12,539 nucleotides of DNA. Origin: JANXQE01 sp035651635. Lineage in GTDB: Bacteria > Verrucomicrobiota > Verrucomicrobiia > Limisphaerales > UBA8199. A program made the position numbers and the translations under genes. This document shows, piece after piece, positions 1 to 6,884 of the stretch. Each line of letters starts with the position of its first letter. The stretch's first letter is position 1. Location: positions 1 through 12,539 of the forward strand of contig DASRFK010000196.1 in the NCBI GenBank assembly GCA_035651635.1, given 5' to 3'. The notes beneath the pieces were generated by a model. It was not told the origin of the DNA. It searched no databases and was given only the letters and a program-made list of their open reading frames with translations.

Positions 1-266
1 TGATGACCGTGCGTCCCGGCCAACGGTTGAGTCTGCAATCGCACGGCGGCCGAGCCGAGCTCTGGATTGTCCTCGACGACGGGGCGCTGGTGCAAGTCGA
101 GGACCAAGAACGGATTTGCGTCGCGGGTGAGGAGATCTGGATTGGTCGGGGACAAAAGCACCGGCTCAGCTGCGCAGGAACAACTCCGGTTCGTGTGCTC
201 GAAGTGGCCTTTGGCGACTGGCAGCAGGAAGATATTCGGCGCTATGCGGACGATTACCACCGCTGA
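1..266 (+). CDS. Cupin domain of a mannose-6-phosphate isomerase type II-like protein (3' end, 5' truncated by window)
   Basis: About 87 residues are visible and the reading frame is open to the window edge. The ATG at 3 is probably an internal methionine, because in type II phosphomannose isomerase / mannose-1-phosphate guanylyltransferase this segment (V-K/T-P-G-Q-R-L-S-L-Q-S-H) follows a longer upstream part. The family interconverts mannose-6-P and fructose-6-P in the cytoplasm, often fused to a GDP-mannose-forming domain. Visible here are PGQRLSLQSH (residues 5-14 from the ATG), R-A-E at 17-19, GEEIWIGRGQKHRL (42-55) and the terminal D-I-R-R-Y-x-D-D-Y-x-R. The usual His-His-His run of the metal site reads His-Gly-Gly (14-16), and the His after the conserved Glu is Leu, so the metal site may be weakened. 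A standalone cupin isomerase is the alternative. The gene is convergent with the GAF gene, 8 bp apart. Confidence 0.75.
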   Translation, partial: MTVRPGQRLSLQSHGGRAELWIVLDDGALVQVEDQERICVAGEEIWIGRGQKHRLSCAGTTPVRVLEVAFGDWQQEDIRRYADDYHR

Positions 267-274
267 TCCGGGCT

Positions 275-946
275 CTATCTCTGCTTAACTTTTCCAGCCG
301 AACGCCGGGACGGCTTCTTCAGGCCACTCTTCTTTTCGCCGCGCTGCGCCAGCTTTTGGCGCGCTTCGGCCAATTGACGGCGTAAGCTCACAATTTCCTC
401 AGCGGCCCCGGCCTGCTGCTTCCCCGACGCACCCATCTGGGCATGGTGGCCTTCGCGGTTTCGCCGGCGCAGTTCAAGTTGGGAAACGACATGGCGCGCC
501 AAAACCCGCAAGGCTTGCTTTTGTTCCGGGCGCAATTCCCGCGGGACCTTGTCAATGACACAGAGAGTCCCCAGCGCGTATCCATCGGGAGTGGTCAGTG
601 GGGCGCCAGCGTAAAACCGGATTTTGGGATCCGAGGTAACCAGGGGATTAGTGGCGAACCGCTCGTCTTGGGCGGCGTCGGGAATAATGAACAAATCAGG
701 CTGCTGAATGGCATGCGCGCAAAACGAGATATCCCGGGATGTCTCGTTCACGCTGGTCCCAAATTTCGATTTGAACCACTGGCGTTTTTCATCCACCAGC
801 GAGATCAAAGCGATGGGCGCTTCGCAGATTCCGGCCGCCAGTTCGGTGAGATCATCGAAGATCGCCTCCGGCACGGTGTCCAGCAGGTCATACTGCCAGA
901 GGACATTGAGGCGCTTCTTCTCGCTCTGAGGAGTTGTTGGGCTCAT
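275..946 (-). CDS. GAF-domain sensor-like protein with coiled coil and basic tail
   Basis: A 223-residue soluble protein with no membrane segment. Residues ~27-158 form a GAF domain of the type found at the N-terminus of many sensor kinases and cyclases: I-F-D-D-L near 29-33, A-L-I-S-L-V-D (46-52), R-Q-W-F-K-S (55-60), S-F-C-A-H-A-I (74-80), F-Y-A-G-A-P-L (111-117) and G-T-L-C-V-I-D (126-132). GAF domains bind small ligands, cofactors or partners; the ligand here cannot be read from sequence. No kinase, cyclase, phosphodiesterase or HTH domain follows. Instead there is a short heptad-like helix (~181-202) and a Lys/Arg-rich tail (203-223). The ATG at 946 is the first start before the GAF fold and has a plausible promoter just upstream. 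It could be a stand-alone sensory subunit for a kinase elsewhere. Confidence 0.85.
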   Translation of the reverse strand: MSPTTPQSEKKRLNVLWQYDLLDTVPEAIFDDLTELAAGICEAPIALISLVDEKRQWFKSKFGTSVNETSRDISFCAHAIQQPDLFIIPDAAQDERFATNPLVTSDPKIRFYAGAPLTTPDGYALGTLCVIDKVPRELRPEQKQALRVLARHVVSQLELRRRNREGHHAQMGASGKQQAGAAEEIVSLRRQLAEARQKLAQRGEKKSGLKKPSRRSAGKVKQR

Positions 947-970
947 GGCTCAATTTCTTCCCGTGGCTGC

Positions 971-998
971 ATCATAGACAGCGACTGTTTGATTGCAA
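971..998 (-). promoter_or_regulatory. Candidate sigma70-type promoter for the GAF gene
   Basis: Read on the minus strand, TTGCAA (998-993) and TATGAT (976-971) are separated by 16 bp. They match the consensus -35 at 4 of 6 positions and the -10 at 5 of 6. The -10 lies about 24 bp upstream of the GAF start codon at 946. This is pattern matching only, and Verrucomicrobiota promoter preferences are poorly known. Confidence 0.35.
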
Positions 999-1035
999 AC
1001 GATACTTTTCACGCCTTTGATTGAGATTAATAAAA

Positions 1036-1064
1036 CTCCGGCAACTTCGCCAACTTCGCCGGAG
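1036..1064. repeat. Inverted repeat, possible minus-strand terminator upstream of the GAF gene
   Basis: CTCCGGC (1036-1042) and GCCGGAG (1058-1064) are perfect 7-bp arms around a 15-nt loop that contains AACTTCGCC twice in overlapping form. On the minus strand the stem is followed by TTTTATTAATC, as in a weak intrinsic terminator. It would stop leftward read-through before the GAF promoter. On the plus strand there is no U-tract. It overlaps the earliest possible start region of the membrane-protein ORF, which argues against the TTG start at 1021. Confidence 0.4.
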
Positions 1065-1104
1065 AGGTTTGACGGGCGGTGCCCCACTGGATAGCCTCAC
1101 GGGC

Positions 1105-1746
1105 GTGACCACCTCGGCCGCCAGGTTCCAGGTTCAAAGCCCCGCCCGGTTCACGCTGGGCGCTATTATCACCAGCAGTCTGTACGGATTGATTTTGTTC
1201 CTGCCGGTCCTGATCGCCATTCTGGCCGTCACCGCTTTCCCGTTCGGGGTTGTGACTTTCCTGGTTCCGCTAGCGGCAATTGTGGTGGCTACTTTTTTTC
1301 TGCCACTGGGTTTCGGCAATCCTTACATCTGCCGCTTGGTGCGGCCCTTGCGACTGGGCCCCGAAATCCCGGATCAATTTGTCGTCCAACTGACACGCCA
1401 GCCGCGGATACACACCGGCTTAAGGGCACTTCTCGACGATGCTGACGATGTGGGCATCGTCTCGTACTCTGCCAACGCACTGGAGTTTTATGGAGACTCC
1501 GTTCGGTTGAGCGTGCCTTTCAGTGACATGCGCGACCTCCAACAGCGGAATGGGGGCGGGCGAGCTTTGTTTGTTTACGGACGGCATATTGTCTTCCGAG
1601 TGGAAGGACTGCCGGAGGCGGGCCTCATCCGGCTGGCGGAGCGGTCTTCCTGTCTTTTGCCCACTTCCCGCCGGAACGCAGACCGGATGTACCATCAATT
1701 GAGGGGAAAAAAAGTGGCCGCCGCAACCTCGCCGACGGAGAGTTGA
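1105..1746 (+). CDS. Membrane protein of unknown function with two adjacent helices
   Basis: I do not recognise a named family. From the GTG at 1105 the protein has 213 residues. Two closely spaced hydrophobic segments come first (roughly residues 19-42 and 44-70, rich in Leu/Ile/Val/Phe). A soluble C-terminal region of ~140 residues follows, with strand-like stretches such as V-G-I-V-S-Y-S, L-E-F-Y-G-D-S-V-R-L-S-V-P-F and A-L-F-V-Y-G-R-H-I-V-F-R-V. That pattern resembles bacterial PH-like domains behind a membrane anchor, but this is inference. The start is uncertain. The frame opens at TTG 1021, and TTG 1069 has a GGAG only 4 nt upstream. GTG 1105 sits just before the first helix but lacks a clear ribosome site. 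I chose it because the 1036-1064 hairpin lies across the earlier region. It is convergent with the hybrid kinase gene, 22 bp apart. Confidence 0.65.
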   Translation: MTTSAARFQVQSPARFTLGAIITSSLYGLILFLPVLIAILAVTAFPFGVVTFLVPLAAIVVATFFLPLGFGNPYICRLVRPLRLGPEIPDQFVVQLTRQPRIHTGLRALLDDADDVGIVSYSANALEFYGDSVRLSVPFSDMRDLQQRNGGGRALFVYGRHIVFRVEGLPEAGLIRLAERSSCLLPTSRRNADRMYHQLRGKKVAAATSPTES

Positions 1747-1768
1747 AGGCCGGCGTCCGGTGCCTGTC

Positions 1769-3070
1769 TCAGGCGTGTGTCGATCCGTTCACGGGCGATA
1801 GCGGCACGGCGCAGAGATAAACCGTAAAGGTAGTTCCTTCACCGGGCTCAGTGCGAACATGCAGGGCGCCGTGGGCTTCTTTGATCAGGCGCTGAACGAT
1901 GTTCAAACCCAACCCAGTGCCCTGCCGCGCGCCTTTAGTGGAAAAGTATGGCTGAAATATTTTGGGCAGAATCTCTTGCGGGATACCCGGGCCGGTATCT
2001 CGAACCGAAATCCGCAGCAGCGGCGCGACATTGTCGAAGTTTTCGACGTTCAAAAGGCGCTCGCGGGGACCGTCTTTGAATTGAGCCAGATCGAGCGATT
2101 GCTGCAGGACCACGGCCTGGACTTCCACGTTGTGGATTTTGGGGGAACACTGAAACGCGTTTACCGTGAGGTTCAGCAGCACCTGAATCACATCCGTGCC
2201 ATTCATTCTCACGGCGATATCTTCGACCAAAGGCTGAACGGTAAGCTGATTGTTTTGGCGGCTGGGGTGCACGCGCGCCAGGTGGCTTAGGTCGGTGAAC
2301 AGTTGGTTAATGCCGACGCGAGGAGTGTCTTCGGAATGTCGGCGGAGGAAACTGAGATAGCGTCGGGAGATTTCGATGCAATTAGTGACCTGGCGGGTAA
2401 TCGTTTTGAGCCGGTCCTTAACAAATTCCAGGTCGTCGTATTCGAGTTGGGTGGCGTTGCCGATCCGCTGGTTCAATAATTGCACGAAACCCGAAATAAC
2501 GGTCAACGGCCCGTTGATGTCGTGGATAATACTCGCGTAAATTTCGCCGCGGGTATGAGCCATTTGCTCTTCCACCTTTTGGTTTTGCAGTTCGGTCAAA
2601 AGCTCCTGGAGTTTTTCGGCGTTGGTGTGGATCTCCCCTTCGAGCGTGCGGCGTTGCATGGCATTGGCCACCGCGGCGCGCATGGTGGAAATGTCGAAAG
2701 GCTTGTTAATATAGTCGCACGCGCGCAATCGTAATGCCTGACGGATGGTGTCGGTTGTCTCGAACGCGGTCATCATCACAACTTCGATCGAGGGATCGAC
2801 AAATTTGAGCCGCTCGAGCACTTCGATACCAGACATTCCGGCCATACGAATATCCAGCACGGCGACGTCGATCCGATGATTTTGCGCCAGGGCGATCGCC
2901 GACGGACCATCGCCCGCCAGCAGGATCTCGTATTCATCCTTGAAAATCACCCGCAACGACTGACGAGGGCCGTCCTCGTCATCGACGATGAGGAGCGTTC
3001 CCCGCCGGCGAGGAGCGGCGGGTTCAACAGTGCGATGAAAGCTATCCAAAGTGGCCGGGGAAGCGTTCAT
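1769..3070 (-). CDS. Receiver-histidine kinase fusion protein (cytoplasmic)
   Basis: A 433-residue protein from the ATG at 3070, with no membrane segment. An N-terminal receiver domain (~24-140) has acidic residues D30/D31, phospho-acceptor D73 in V-L-D-I-R-M, T101 and K123 in N-K-P-F. A likely coiled linker (~140-175) leads to a kinase core: H183 in I-I-H-D-I-N-G-P-L-T; N-box L-L-N-L-T-V-N-A-F (298-306); G1 box D-T-G-P-G-I-P (358-364); F box I-F-Q-P-Y-F (371-376); and G2 box G-T-G-L-G-L (384-389). All catalytic motifs are intact. The receiver comes before the kinase, so the kinase is probably controlled by phosphorylation from another kinase, or feeds a relay. The frame stays open to a TTG at 3166, but that codon lies upstream of a promoter-like element and has no ribosome site. 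The partner is unknown; the NarL-type regulator at 5877 is nearby but not adjacent. Confidence 0.9.
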   Translation of the reverse strand: MNASPATLDSFHRTVEPAAPRRRGTLLIVDDEDGPRQSLRVIFKDEYEILLAGDGPSAIALAQNHRIDVAVLDIRMAGMSGIEVLERLKFVDPSIEVVMMTAFETTDTIRQALRLRACDYINKPFDISTMRAAVANAMQRRTLEGEIHTNAEKLQELLTELQNQKVEEQMAHTRGEIYASIIHDINGPLTVISGFVQLLNQRIGNATQLEYDDLEFVKDRLKTITRQVTNCIEISRRYLSFLRRHSEDTPRVGINQLFTDLSHLARVHPSRQNNQLTVQPLVEDIAVRMNGTDVIQVLLNLTVNAFQCSPKIHNVEVQAVVLQQSLDLAQFKDGPRERLLNVENFDNVAPLLRISVRDTGPGIPQEILPKIFQPYFSTKGARQGTGLGLNIVQRLIKEAHGALHVRTEPGEGTTFTVYLCAVPLSPVNGSTHA

Positions 3071-3374
3071 TAAGAGATCTGCGCGTCGCCGACTACAAAG
3101 GTTGTTAATCTGAACGCTTCGAGCACCAAGGCATACTACCGAACTGCCCCGTTTCGACAAGAACAAACAATGCTTTTGGAGATCACCCGGGATGCACGCA
3201 ACTTAGGGATTGGCCGGAATCGGAAGGCCTCTTCGCGGCACCGTGCCCAGGCTTTCGGAGTCTCGGTTCGACGCCGGCGCGCTTCAAATCGAGCCGCAAA
3301 TTCAATCGTGACCGATGCTCTTGACTACCCGGGTCCTCGAGACGACTATCCCGGCGAACCAAACCTTATACCTT
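3071..3374. other. Divergent intergenic region between kinase and lipocalin-like gene
   Basis: About 300 bp without a convincing gene; a 90-codon plus-strand frame here has no family resemblance and no ribosome site. On the minus strand, TTGTCG (3160-3155) and TAGTAT (3138-3133), 16 bp apart, form a weak promoter candidate for the kinase gene, with a leader of about 60 nt. On the plus strand TTGACT occurs near 3323 but has no good -10 at the right distance. I see no terminator or strong repeat. Confidence 0.4.
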
Positions 3375-3821
3375 ATGAAGAAACTATTGTTCAGCTTGTG
3401 CGTTACAGCCCTTTTCTGCAACCCCGGCGCCAGGGCGGATGATCTCGATTCTTTGTCCGGAAAATGGTCTGTGAAGAAGCTCAATAACGAGGGCCAAAAC
3501 GTCACGCAAACCATCGAGATCAAAAAGAATAAGTTCATCTTCCAAATCCTGGGCGCCGACGACGCATTGGTGCTTTATGCCGAAGGAGACTTCACTGTGG
3601 AAAAGCTGGGGCCCTTCAGCGCCGCGCGCTTTTCGCACATCCGCGCCGGCAGTTCAGCCTCGAACCTGGACGACGTGGATGACGTCTACGTTTCCATTTA
3701 CGTGCTGGACGGAGATAGCTGGACGATGGCGACAAACTTCGATCGGCCGCGGGACGGACAGAAACCTTCGCTCGACATTTATCATCACATGAAGGCCGCT
3801 AAATCCAAGTCCGACAAATAG
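3375..3821 (+). CDS. Small secreted lipocalin-like protein
   Basis: 148 residues from the ATG at 3375. The N-terminus is a clear Sec signal peptide: M-K-K-L-L-F, a hydrophobic core, then G-A-R-A with likely cleavage after residue 21 before D-D-L. The mature part begins with L-S-G-K-W-S-V and ends with V-S-I-Y-V-L-D-G-D-S-W-T-M-A (106-119) and D-R-P-R-D-G (123-128). This layout is that of the small lipocalin-like domains abundant in Planctomycetes and Verrucomicrobia (TIGR03067-like: 'L-x-G-x-W' opening and 'Y-x-L-D-G-D' near the end). Its ligand is unknown, and the family link is by recollection of pattern. The frame extends upstream to 3315, but the signal peptide fixes the start at 3375. 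No clear ribosome site precedes it. It is convergent with galK, 4 bp apart. Confidence 0.8.
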   Translation: MKKLLFSLCVTALFCNPGARADDLDSLSGKWSVKKLNNEGQNVTQTIEIKKNKFIFQILGADDALVLYAEGDFTVEKLGPFSAARFSHIRAGSSASNLDDVDDVYVSIYVLDGDSWTMATNFDRPRDGQKPSLDIYHHMKAAKSKSDK

Positions 3822-3825
3822 GCCC

Positions 3826-4986
3826 TCAGAGCACGCGCGCGCCGCCCGCCGGTCGGGTAGCGAAAATCCCCGGCATGTTGCCGGTTCTGCCTGCGTATCC
3901 CTCTTCGAACTTGCGTCCAATACTTTTGAGTGCTTTGGTTCGAACGAGGCTGACTGCGCATCCGCCAAAGCCTGCGCCGGTCATCCGGCAGCCGATCATG
4001 CCGTCCCTCGGAGGGATTTGCCTGGCAATCTCCACGATGGCGTCCAACTCGGGGCAGCTGACTTCATAATTATCACGCAAGGAAGCGTGGCTGGCGTACA
4101 TCAGTTCGCCGACCCTGGCCCAATCCGCGTCTTGAATGGCCTGCGCCATTTTCAGCGTCCGTTCGTTCTCGGCAATGACGTGCCGGGCGCGGCGGAAAAC
4201 GACCGGATCCATTCCGGCCCGAACGGCCTCAAGCTTTTCGAGCGTGGCTTCACGCAAGGACGGAACCTTAAGAATTCGCGCCGCCGCCTGGCATTGTTGG
4301 CGCCGGGCGGCGTACACGCCGTCAACCAGCTTGTGGCGAACATTGGTGTTGATGATCAAAACAGTCACCGACGGATCGCTCATGGGCACCCACTGCGCCG
4401 TCCGTGACCGACAGTCCAGCAGCAAAGCGTGATCTTCTTTGGCCAGCACCGAAGTGAACTGATCCATGATCCCACAGGGAACCCCGGCAAACTCGTGCTC
4501 GGCAACCTGACACAACAAAGCCTTTTCGATTGGGTCCAGTTTTTGGCCGAGCATTGCCTCCATCAACGTGGCGGCGGCCACCTCCAGGGCGGCGCTGCTG
4601 GAGACTCCCCCGCCATAGGGCACACTCGAATCGATAACGGCATCGAACCCGCTGACTTTCATGCCGCGCTTCTGAAAGCCGGCAACGACTCCCCGTACGT
4701 AGTTGGACCAGCCAGGCTCTCCTCGTTGCACCTCCGGACGCAGCCCGAAAGTCGCGGTTTCTCCTGTGGTAACGCTCTGCAGTGTAACTTCGCGCTTATT
4801 ATTGCGCCCGCCGGCCAGCACCGTATAGCGATTGATGGCCATCGGAAGAACGAATCCGTCATTATAGTCCGTGTGTTCGCCAATCAGATTGACGCGGCCG
4901 GGTGCGGCGACCTGCCACTGAGGGGCGCGGCCGAAACACTTCGCAAACATTTCGGCAGCCCGTTGTGCGACTGAGGCCAAAGCCAT
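3826..4986 (-). CDS. galK: Galactokinase
   Basis: A 386-residue GHMP-family kinase that phosphorylates alpha-D-galactose at C1 with ATP, the entry step of the Leloir pathway in the cytoplasm. Motifs in order: galactokinase signature P-G-R-V-N-L-I-G-E-H-T-D-Y-N-D-G (29-44) with R31; the ATP-binding loop P-Y-G-G-G-V-S-S-S-A-A (123-133); C-G-I-M-D-Q (171-176) with the catalytic base D175; and the C-terminal G-C-R-M-T-G-A-G-F-G-G-C (332-343). Length is normal for the family. I chose the ATG at 4986 because the family starts close to the signature; an in-frame ATG at 5013 and an open frame to 5100 would add unlike residues. No galT, galE or sugar transporter is adjacent. It is divergent from the zinc-ribbon gene over 106 bp. 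Confidence 0.96.
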   Translation of the reverse strand: MALASVAQRAAEMFAKCFGRAPQWQVAAPGRVNLIGEHTDYNDGFVLPMAINRYTVLAGGRNNKREVTLQSVTTGETATFGLRPEVQRGEPGWSNYVRGVVAGFQKRGMKVSGFDAVIDSSVPYGGGVSSSAALEVAAATLMEAMLGQKLDPIEKALLCQVAEHEFAGVPCGIMDQFTSVLAKEDHALLLDCRSRTAQWVPMSDPSVTVLIINTNVRHKLVDGVYAARRQQCQAAARILKVPSLREATLEKLEAVRAGMDPVVFRRARHVIAENERTLKMAQAIQDADWARVGELMYASHASLRDNYEVSCPELDAIVEIARQIPPRDGMIGCRMTGAGFGGCAVSLVRTKALKSIGRKFEEGYAGRTGNMPGIFATRPAGGARVL

Positions 4987-5080
4987 AGTTCGTAAGTTAC
5001 ACGATAAAAGCATGTTCCCGAAACGCAAGAAAAGCCGGTTAATTGCCAAAAAAAGAGTAGCGGGCTTCGGCAGAGATGCT

Positions 5081-5084
5081 GGAG
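5081..5084 (+). promoter_or_regulatory. Ribosome binding site fixing the start at 5093
   Basis: GGAG lies 8 nt before the ATG at 5093. The frame is open from 5012, but only this start has a Shine-Dalgarno sequence, and the DUF2007-like fold begins right after it. Confidence 0.6.
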
Positions 5085-5092
5085 TGGTTCTT

Positions 5093-5590
5093 ATGAACAC
5101 AATCCCTGTTGCCCTCTTCAGGAACCGTGCTGAGGCCGAACCGATTCATCGGCGCTTGACCGATGCGGGTATCTTCAGCCAGATCCGCCAAGAACGCTGG
5201 CTGCAGAAGTTGTGGTTCGTCTCCAAAGCTGCGGCCGGGATTCGGCTGGAGGTCCCGGTCCGACAGTTTGAACGCACCGAACAATTACTTTCGGCCTGGG
5301 ATGAGGAGTCGGATCGAATGTTGCAGCGGGCTATTCATTGTCCGGCATGCAAATCCTTACTGGTGGATTACCCGCAGTTCGCCCGCAACTCAGTAATCAC
5401 CAATTTCGCCGCCGGTTTGCTGGCTGAGGTTGGGTTATTGGAACGGGATTATTATTGCGAGCATTGCCATTACACCTGGGCGAAAGAGAAATCCGGCACA
5501 AAACAACGCCACCATGTGGCCCCCTTTTACTTTATTGAGGGAATGGAGCAAGACGCCTCGGCCACCGGCGAGCGCGAGACACGCTCCTGA
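5093..5590 (+). CDS. DUF2007-like protein with C-terminal zinc ribbon
   Basis: 165 residues, soluble. Residues ~3-70 (I-P-V-A-L-F-R-N-R-A-E-A-E-P-I-H-R-R-L-T-D-A-G-I) resemble the short alpha/beta domain of DUF2007 'putative signal-transducing' proteins, in which 'x-A-E-A-x-x-x-x-x-x-L-x-x-x-G-I' is typical. The second half has C-P-A-C (83-86) and C-E-H-C (122-125), spaced as a zinc ribbon and separated by a moderately hydrophobic stretch (V-I-T-N-F-A-A-G-L-L-A-E-V-G-L-L, 101-116). Function is unknown; a regulatory or protein-binding role is inferred from the domain types only. It is divergent from galK, and no functional link between them is visible. Domain naming is from memory of the family pattern. 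Confidence 0.75.
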   Translation: MNTIPVALFRNRAEAEPIHRRLTDAGIFSQIRQERWLQKLWFVSKAAAGIRLEVPVRQFERTEQLLSAWDEESDRMLQRAIHCPACKSLLVDYPQFARNSVITNFAAGLLAEVGLLERDYYCEHCHYTWAKEKSGTKQRHHVAPFYFIEGMEQDASATGERETRS

Positions 5591-5618
5591 GTATGTGGGT
5601 CCCAAGATTGGGTGATTG

Positions 5619-5705
5619 CCAATTGCAGATTAAGCAGTGCAAATGGAGAATTGAGCTGCAACGCATCGCTGTCGCCTGCCATTTCGGGGCCGTTCCAATT
5701 GCAGA
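5619..5705 (+). repeat. Direct repeat CCAATTGCAGA upstream of the response regulator
   Basis: The 11-bp word CCAATTGCAGA occurs at 5619-5629 and again at 5695-5705, 76 bp apart, in the 286-bp gap before the response-regulator gene. A short TTGCA/TGCAA inverted pair (5623-5627 and 5638-5642) overlaps the first copy. These could be regulator binding sites, possibly for autoregulation; nothing more can be shown. No convincing -35/-10 pair was found nearby. Confidence 0.35.
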
Positions 5706-5876
5706 AGTAGCCTAATATTTCGTTGCCGCCACTCGTCCTGCGCTGCGCGATGCGTCGCCTGTGAAAACAAGTCTTTTCCTTTACTTGGACGCCTGGATCT
5801 GATTCAGTAGGCGAAGAACAGGGCAGAACGACACACACACGGGGTCTGGGTCGTTTTATTGGAGCTCTTGTTAGCA

Positions 5877-6542
5877 ATGAAGCATAAAATACGCGTCTTC
5901 GTCGCAGATGACCACCCGGTGGTCCGAAAAGGCTTGCAGTCCTGCCTTGTACAGCAAGAGCGGCTGAAATTGGTCGGGGAAGCCGCCGATGGCGAGGAGG
6001 CCTTTGCTAAAGTTCTGGAACTTAGGCCCGACGTGGTTCTGCTGGATATTTCGATGCCGCGCCGTGATGGTTTGGCTGTGACCGCCGCCCTGCGCAAGGA
6101 GGCTCCGGACATTAAGATCCTGATCCTGTCGATGCACAGCAACAAAGAGTACCTCTTTCGGATCATTCAGGCCGGAGCGCACGGGTACGTGTCCAAAGGC
6201 GCCTCGCCCGAGGAGTTGTTACAGGCGATTGAATCAGTTCACGGCGGCGAGACCTTTTTCAGTCCTGAGATTGCGCAGGCCGCCCTCAATCAGCTGGTCA
6301 ACAACGGCGGCCGGAAGGAGCCTTTTGCGCAACTTACCACGCGCGAGCGCGAGGTCCTGGTACTTATCGCCCAAGGCCGCAGCAACAAAGAAATCGCCAG
6401 TCACTTGGGCATCGGCGTTCGGACAATCGAGACTCATCGCGAACGGATCATGCGCCGATTGAACATTCACTCGGTTGCCGGCCTGACCAAGTTCGCCATA
6501 GCCAACGGCCTGGTTTCCCTCGAAGAAGGCCAGACTCCTTAA
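5877..6542 (+). CDS. NarL/FixJ-family response regulator (receiver + LuxR-type HTH)
   Basis: 221 residues. The receiver domain (~5-122) carries the acidic pair D11/D12, phospho-acceptor D57 in V-V-L-L-D-I-S-M-P, S85 and K107. The LuxR-type helix-turn-helix (~154-218) shows L-T-x-R-E-R-E-V-L-V-L-I-A-Q-G-x-S-N-K-E-I-A and T-I-E-T-H-R-E-R-I-M-R-R-L. It should bind DNA when phosphorylated and control transcription. I chose the ATG at 5877. The frame is open from a TTG at 5859, and the GGAG at 5861-5864 lies 12 nt before the ATG, rather far, so TTG 5868 is also possible. No histidine kinase is adjacent. The cytoplasmic kinase at 1769-3070 is the nearest candidate partner, and the secreted-protein genes downstream are plausible but unproven targets. 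Confidence 0.94.
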   Translation: MKHKIRVFVADDHPVVRKGLQSCLVQQERLKLVGEAADGEEAFAKVLELRPDVVLLDISMPRRDGLAVTAALRKEAPDIKILILSMHSNKEYLFRIIQAGAHGYVSKGASPEELLQAIESVHGGETFFSPEIAQAALNQLVNNGGRKEPFAQLTTREREVLVLIAQGRSNKEIASHLGIGVRTIETHRERIMRRLNIHSVAGLTKFAIANGLVSLEEGQTP

Positions 6543-6884
6543 GGCCTCGGCGGTTCCCTCTTTTTCCTTCGGAAGCCCACCCCTGATTGCGAGCAGCTCA
6601 GCTCGCATTCCTATTCTTGCAGCCATCGCGCAGGGCAAGACCTGCAGCTTTTTTGCCCTCGCCCCGGTGGATCCCCGGGGACTTGATTCGTGGTTTGACT
6701 GGGCCAACAACCCTGCGTCCCCCTGATTGCCGCGCGGCGGTGCCAGCCTAAGCTTTGGGCAATGCGAGAAATACCAGGATTCGAAGAAGCATGGGGCCCA
6801 AAGGGTTCGCTCAAAGATCAGGTGCCGACGAGCGTTCTGCTGGCAGGCCCGTTTGGTTCCCGGCAATCAATGAAGGACGAGCAT
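6543..6884. other. Non-coding, hairpin-rich region before the secreted pair
   Basis: About 340 bp with no credible gene. It contains three inverted repeats in a row. GCGAGC/GCTCGC is at 6589-6594 and 6601-6606. GGGCAA/TTGCCC is at 6633-6638 and 6653-6658, with a run of T inside the right arm. CCCCGG/CCGGGG is at 6662-6667 and 6675-6680. The word CCCCTGATTGC occurs at 6580-6590 and 6720-6730. The region may hold the end of the regulator transcript and a long structured leader for the gene at 6885. I found no convincing promoter. Confidence 0.5.
6873..6877 (+). promoter_or_regulatory. Ribosome binding site fixing the start at 6885
   Basis: AAGGA lies 7 nt before the ATG at 6885. The frame is open from 6762, but this site and the signal peptide that follows make 6885 the start. 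Confidence 0.7.

Noticed and set aside
443..1024. 193-codon open frame on the plus strand across the GAF gene
   Set aside because: It is antisense to a clear GAF domain, has no family resemblance and no ribosome site; long shadow frames are expected in GC-rich DNA.
1747..1774. Small hairpin GCCTG/CAGGC between two convergent genes as a bidirectional terminator
   Set aside because: The stem is only 5 bp with a 3-nt loop and no T-run on either side, so it is too weak to call.
3170..3442. 90-codon plus-strand frame before the lipocalin-like gene
   Set aside because: It has no ribosome site or recognisable domain, and it overlaps the signal-peptide start of the real gene in another frame.
4987..5092. 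Divergent promoter pair between galK and the zinc-ribbon gene
   Set aside because: Candidate -35/-10 boxes on both strands match the consensus poorly (3-4 of 6 positions), so no specific promoter is claimed.
6625..6700. Possible c-di-GMP (GEMM-I) riboswitch because of CGCAGGGCAAGACC
   Set aside because: Only a short piece resembles the motif; the conserved GGGACGCAAAGCC part and the second helix are missing.
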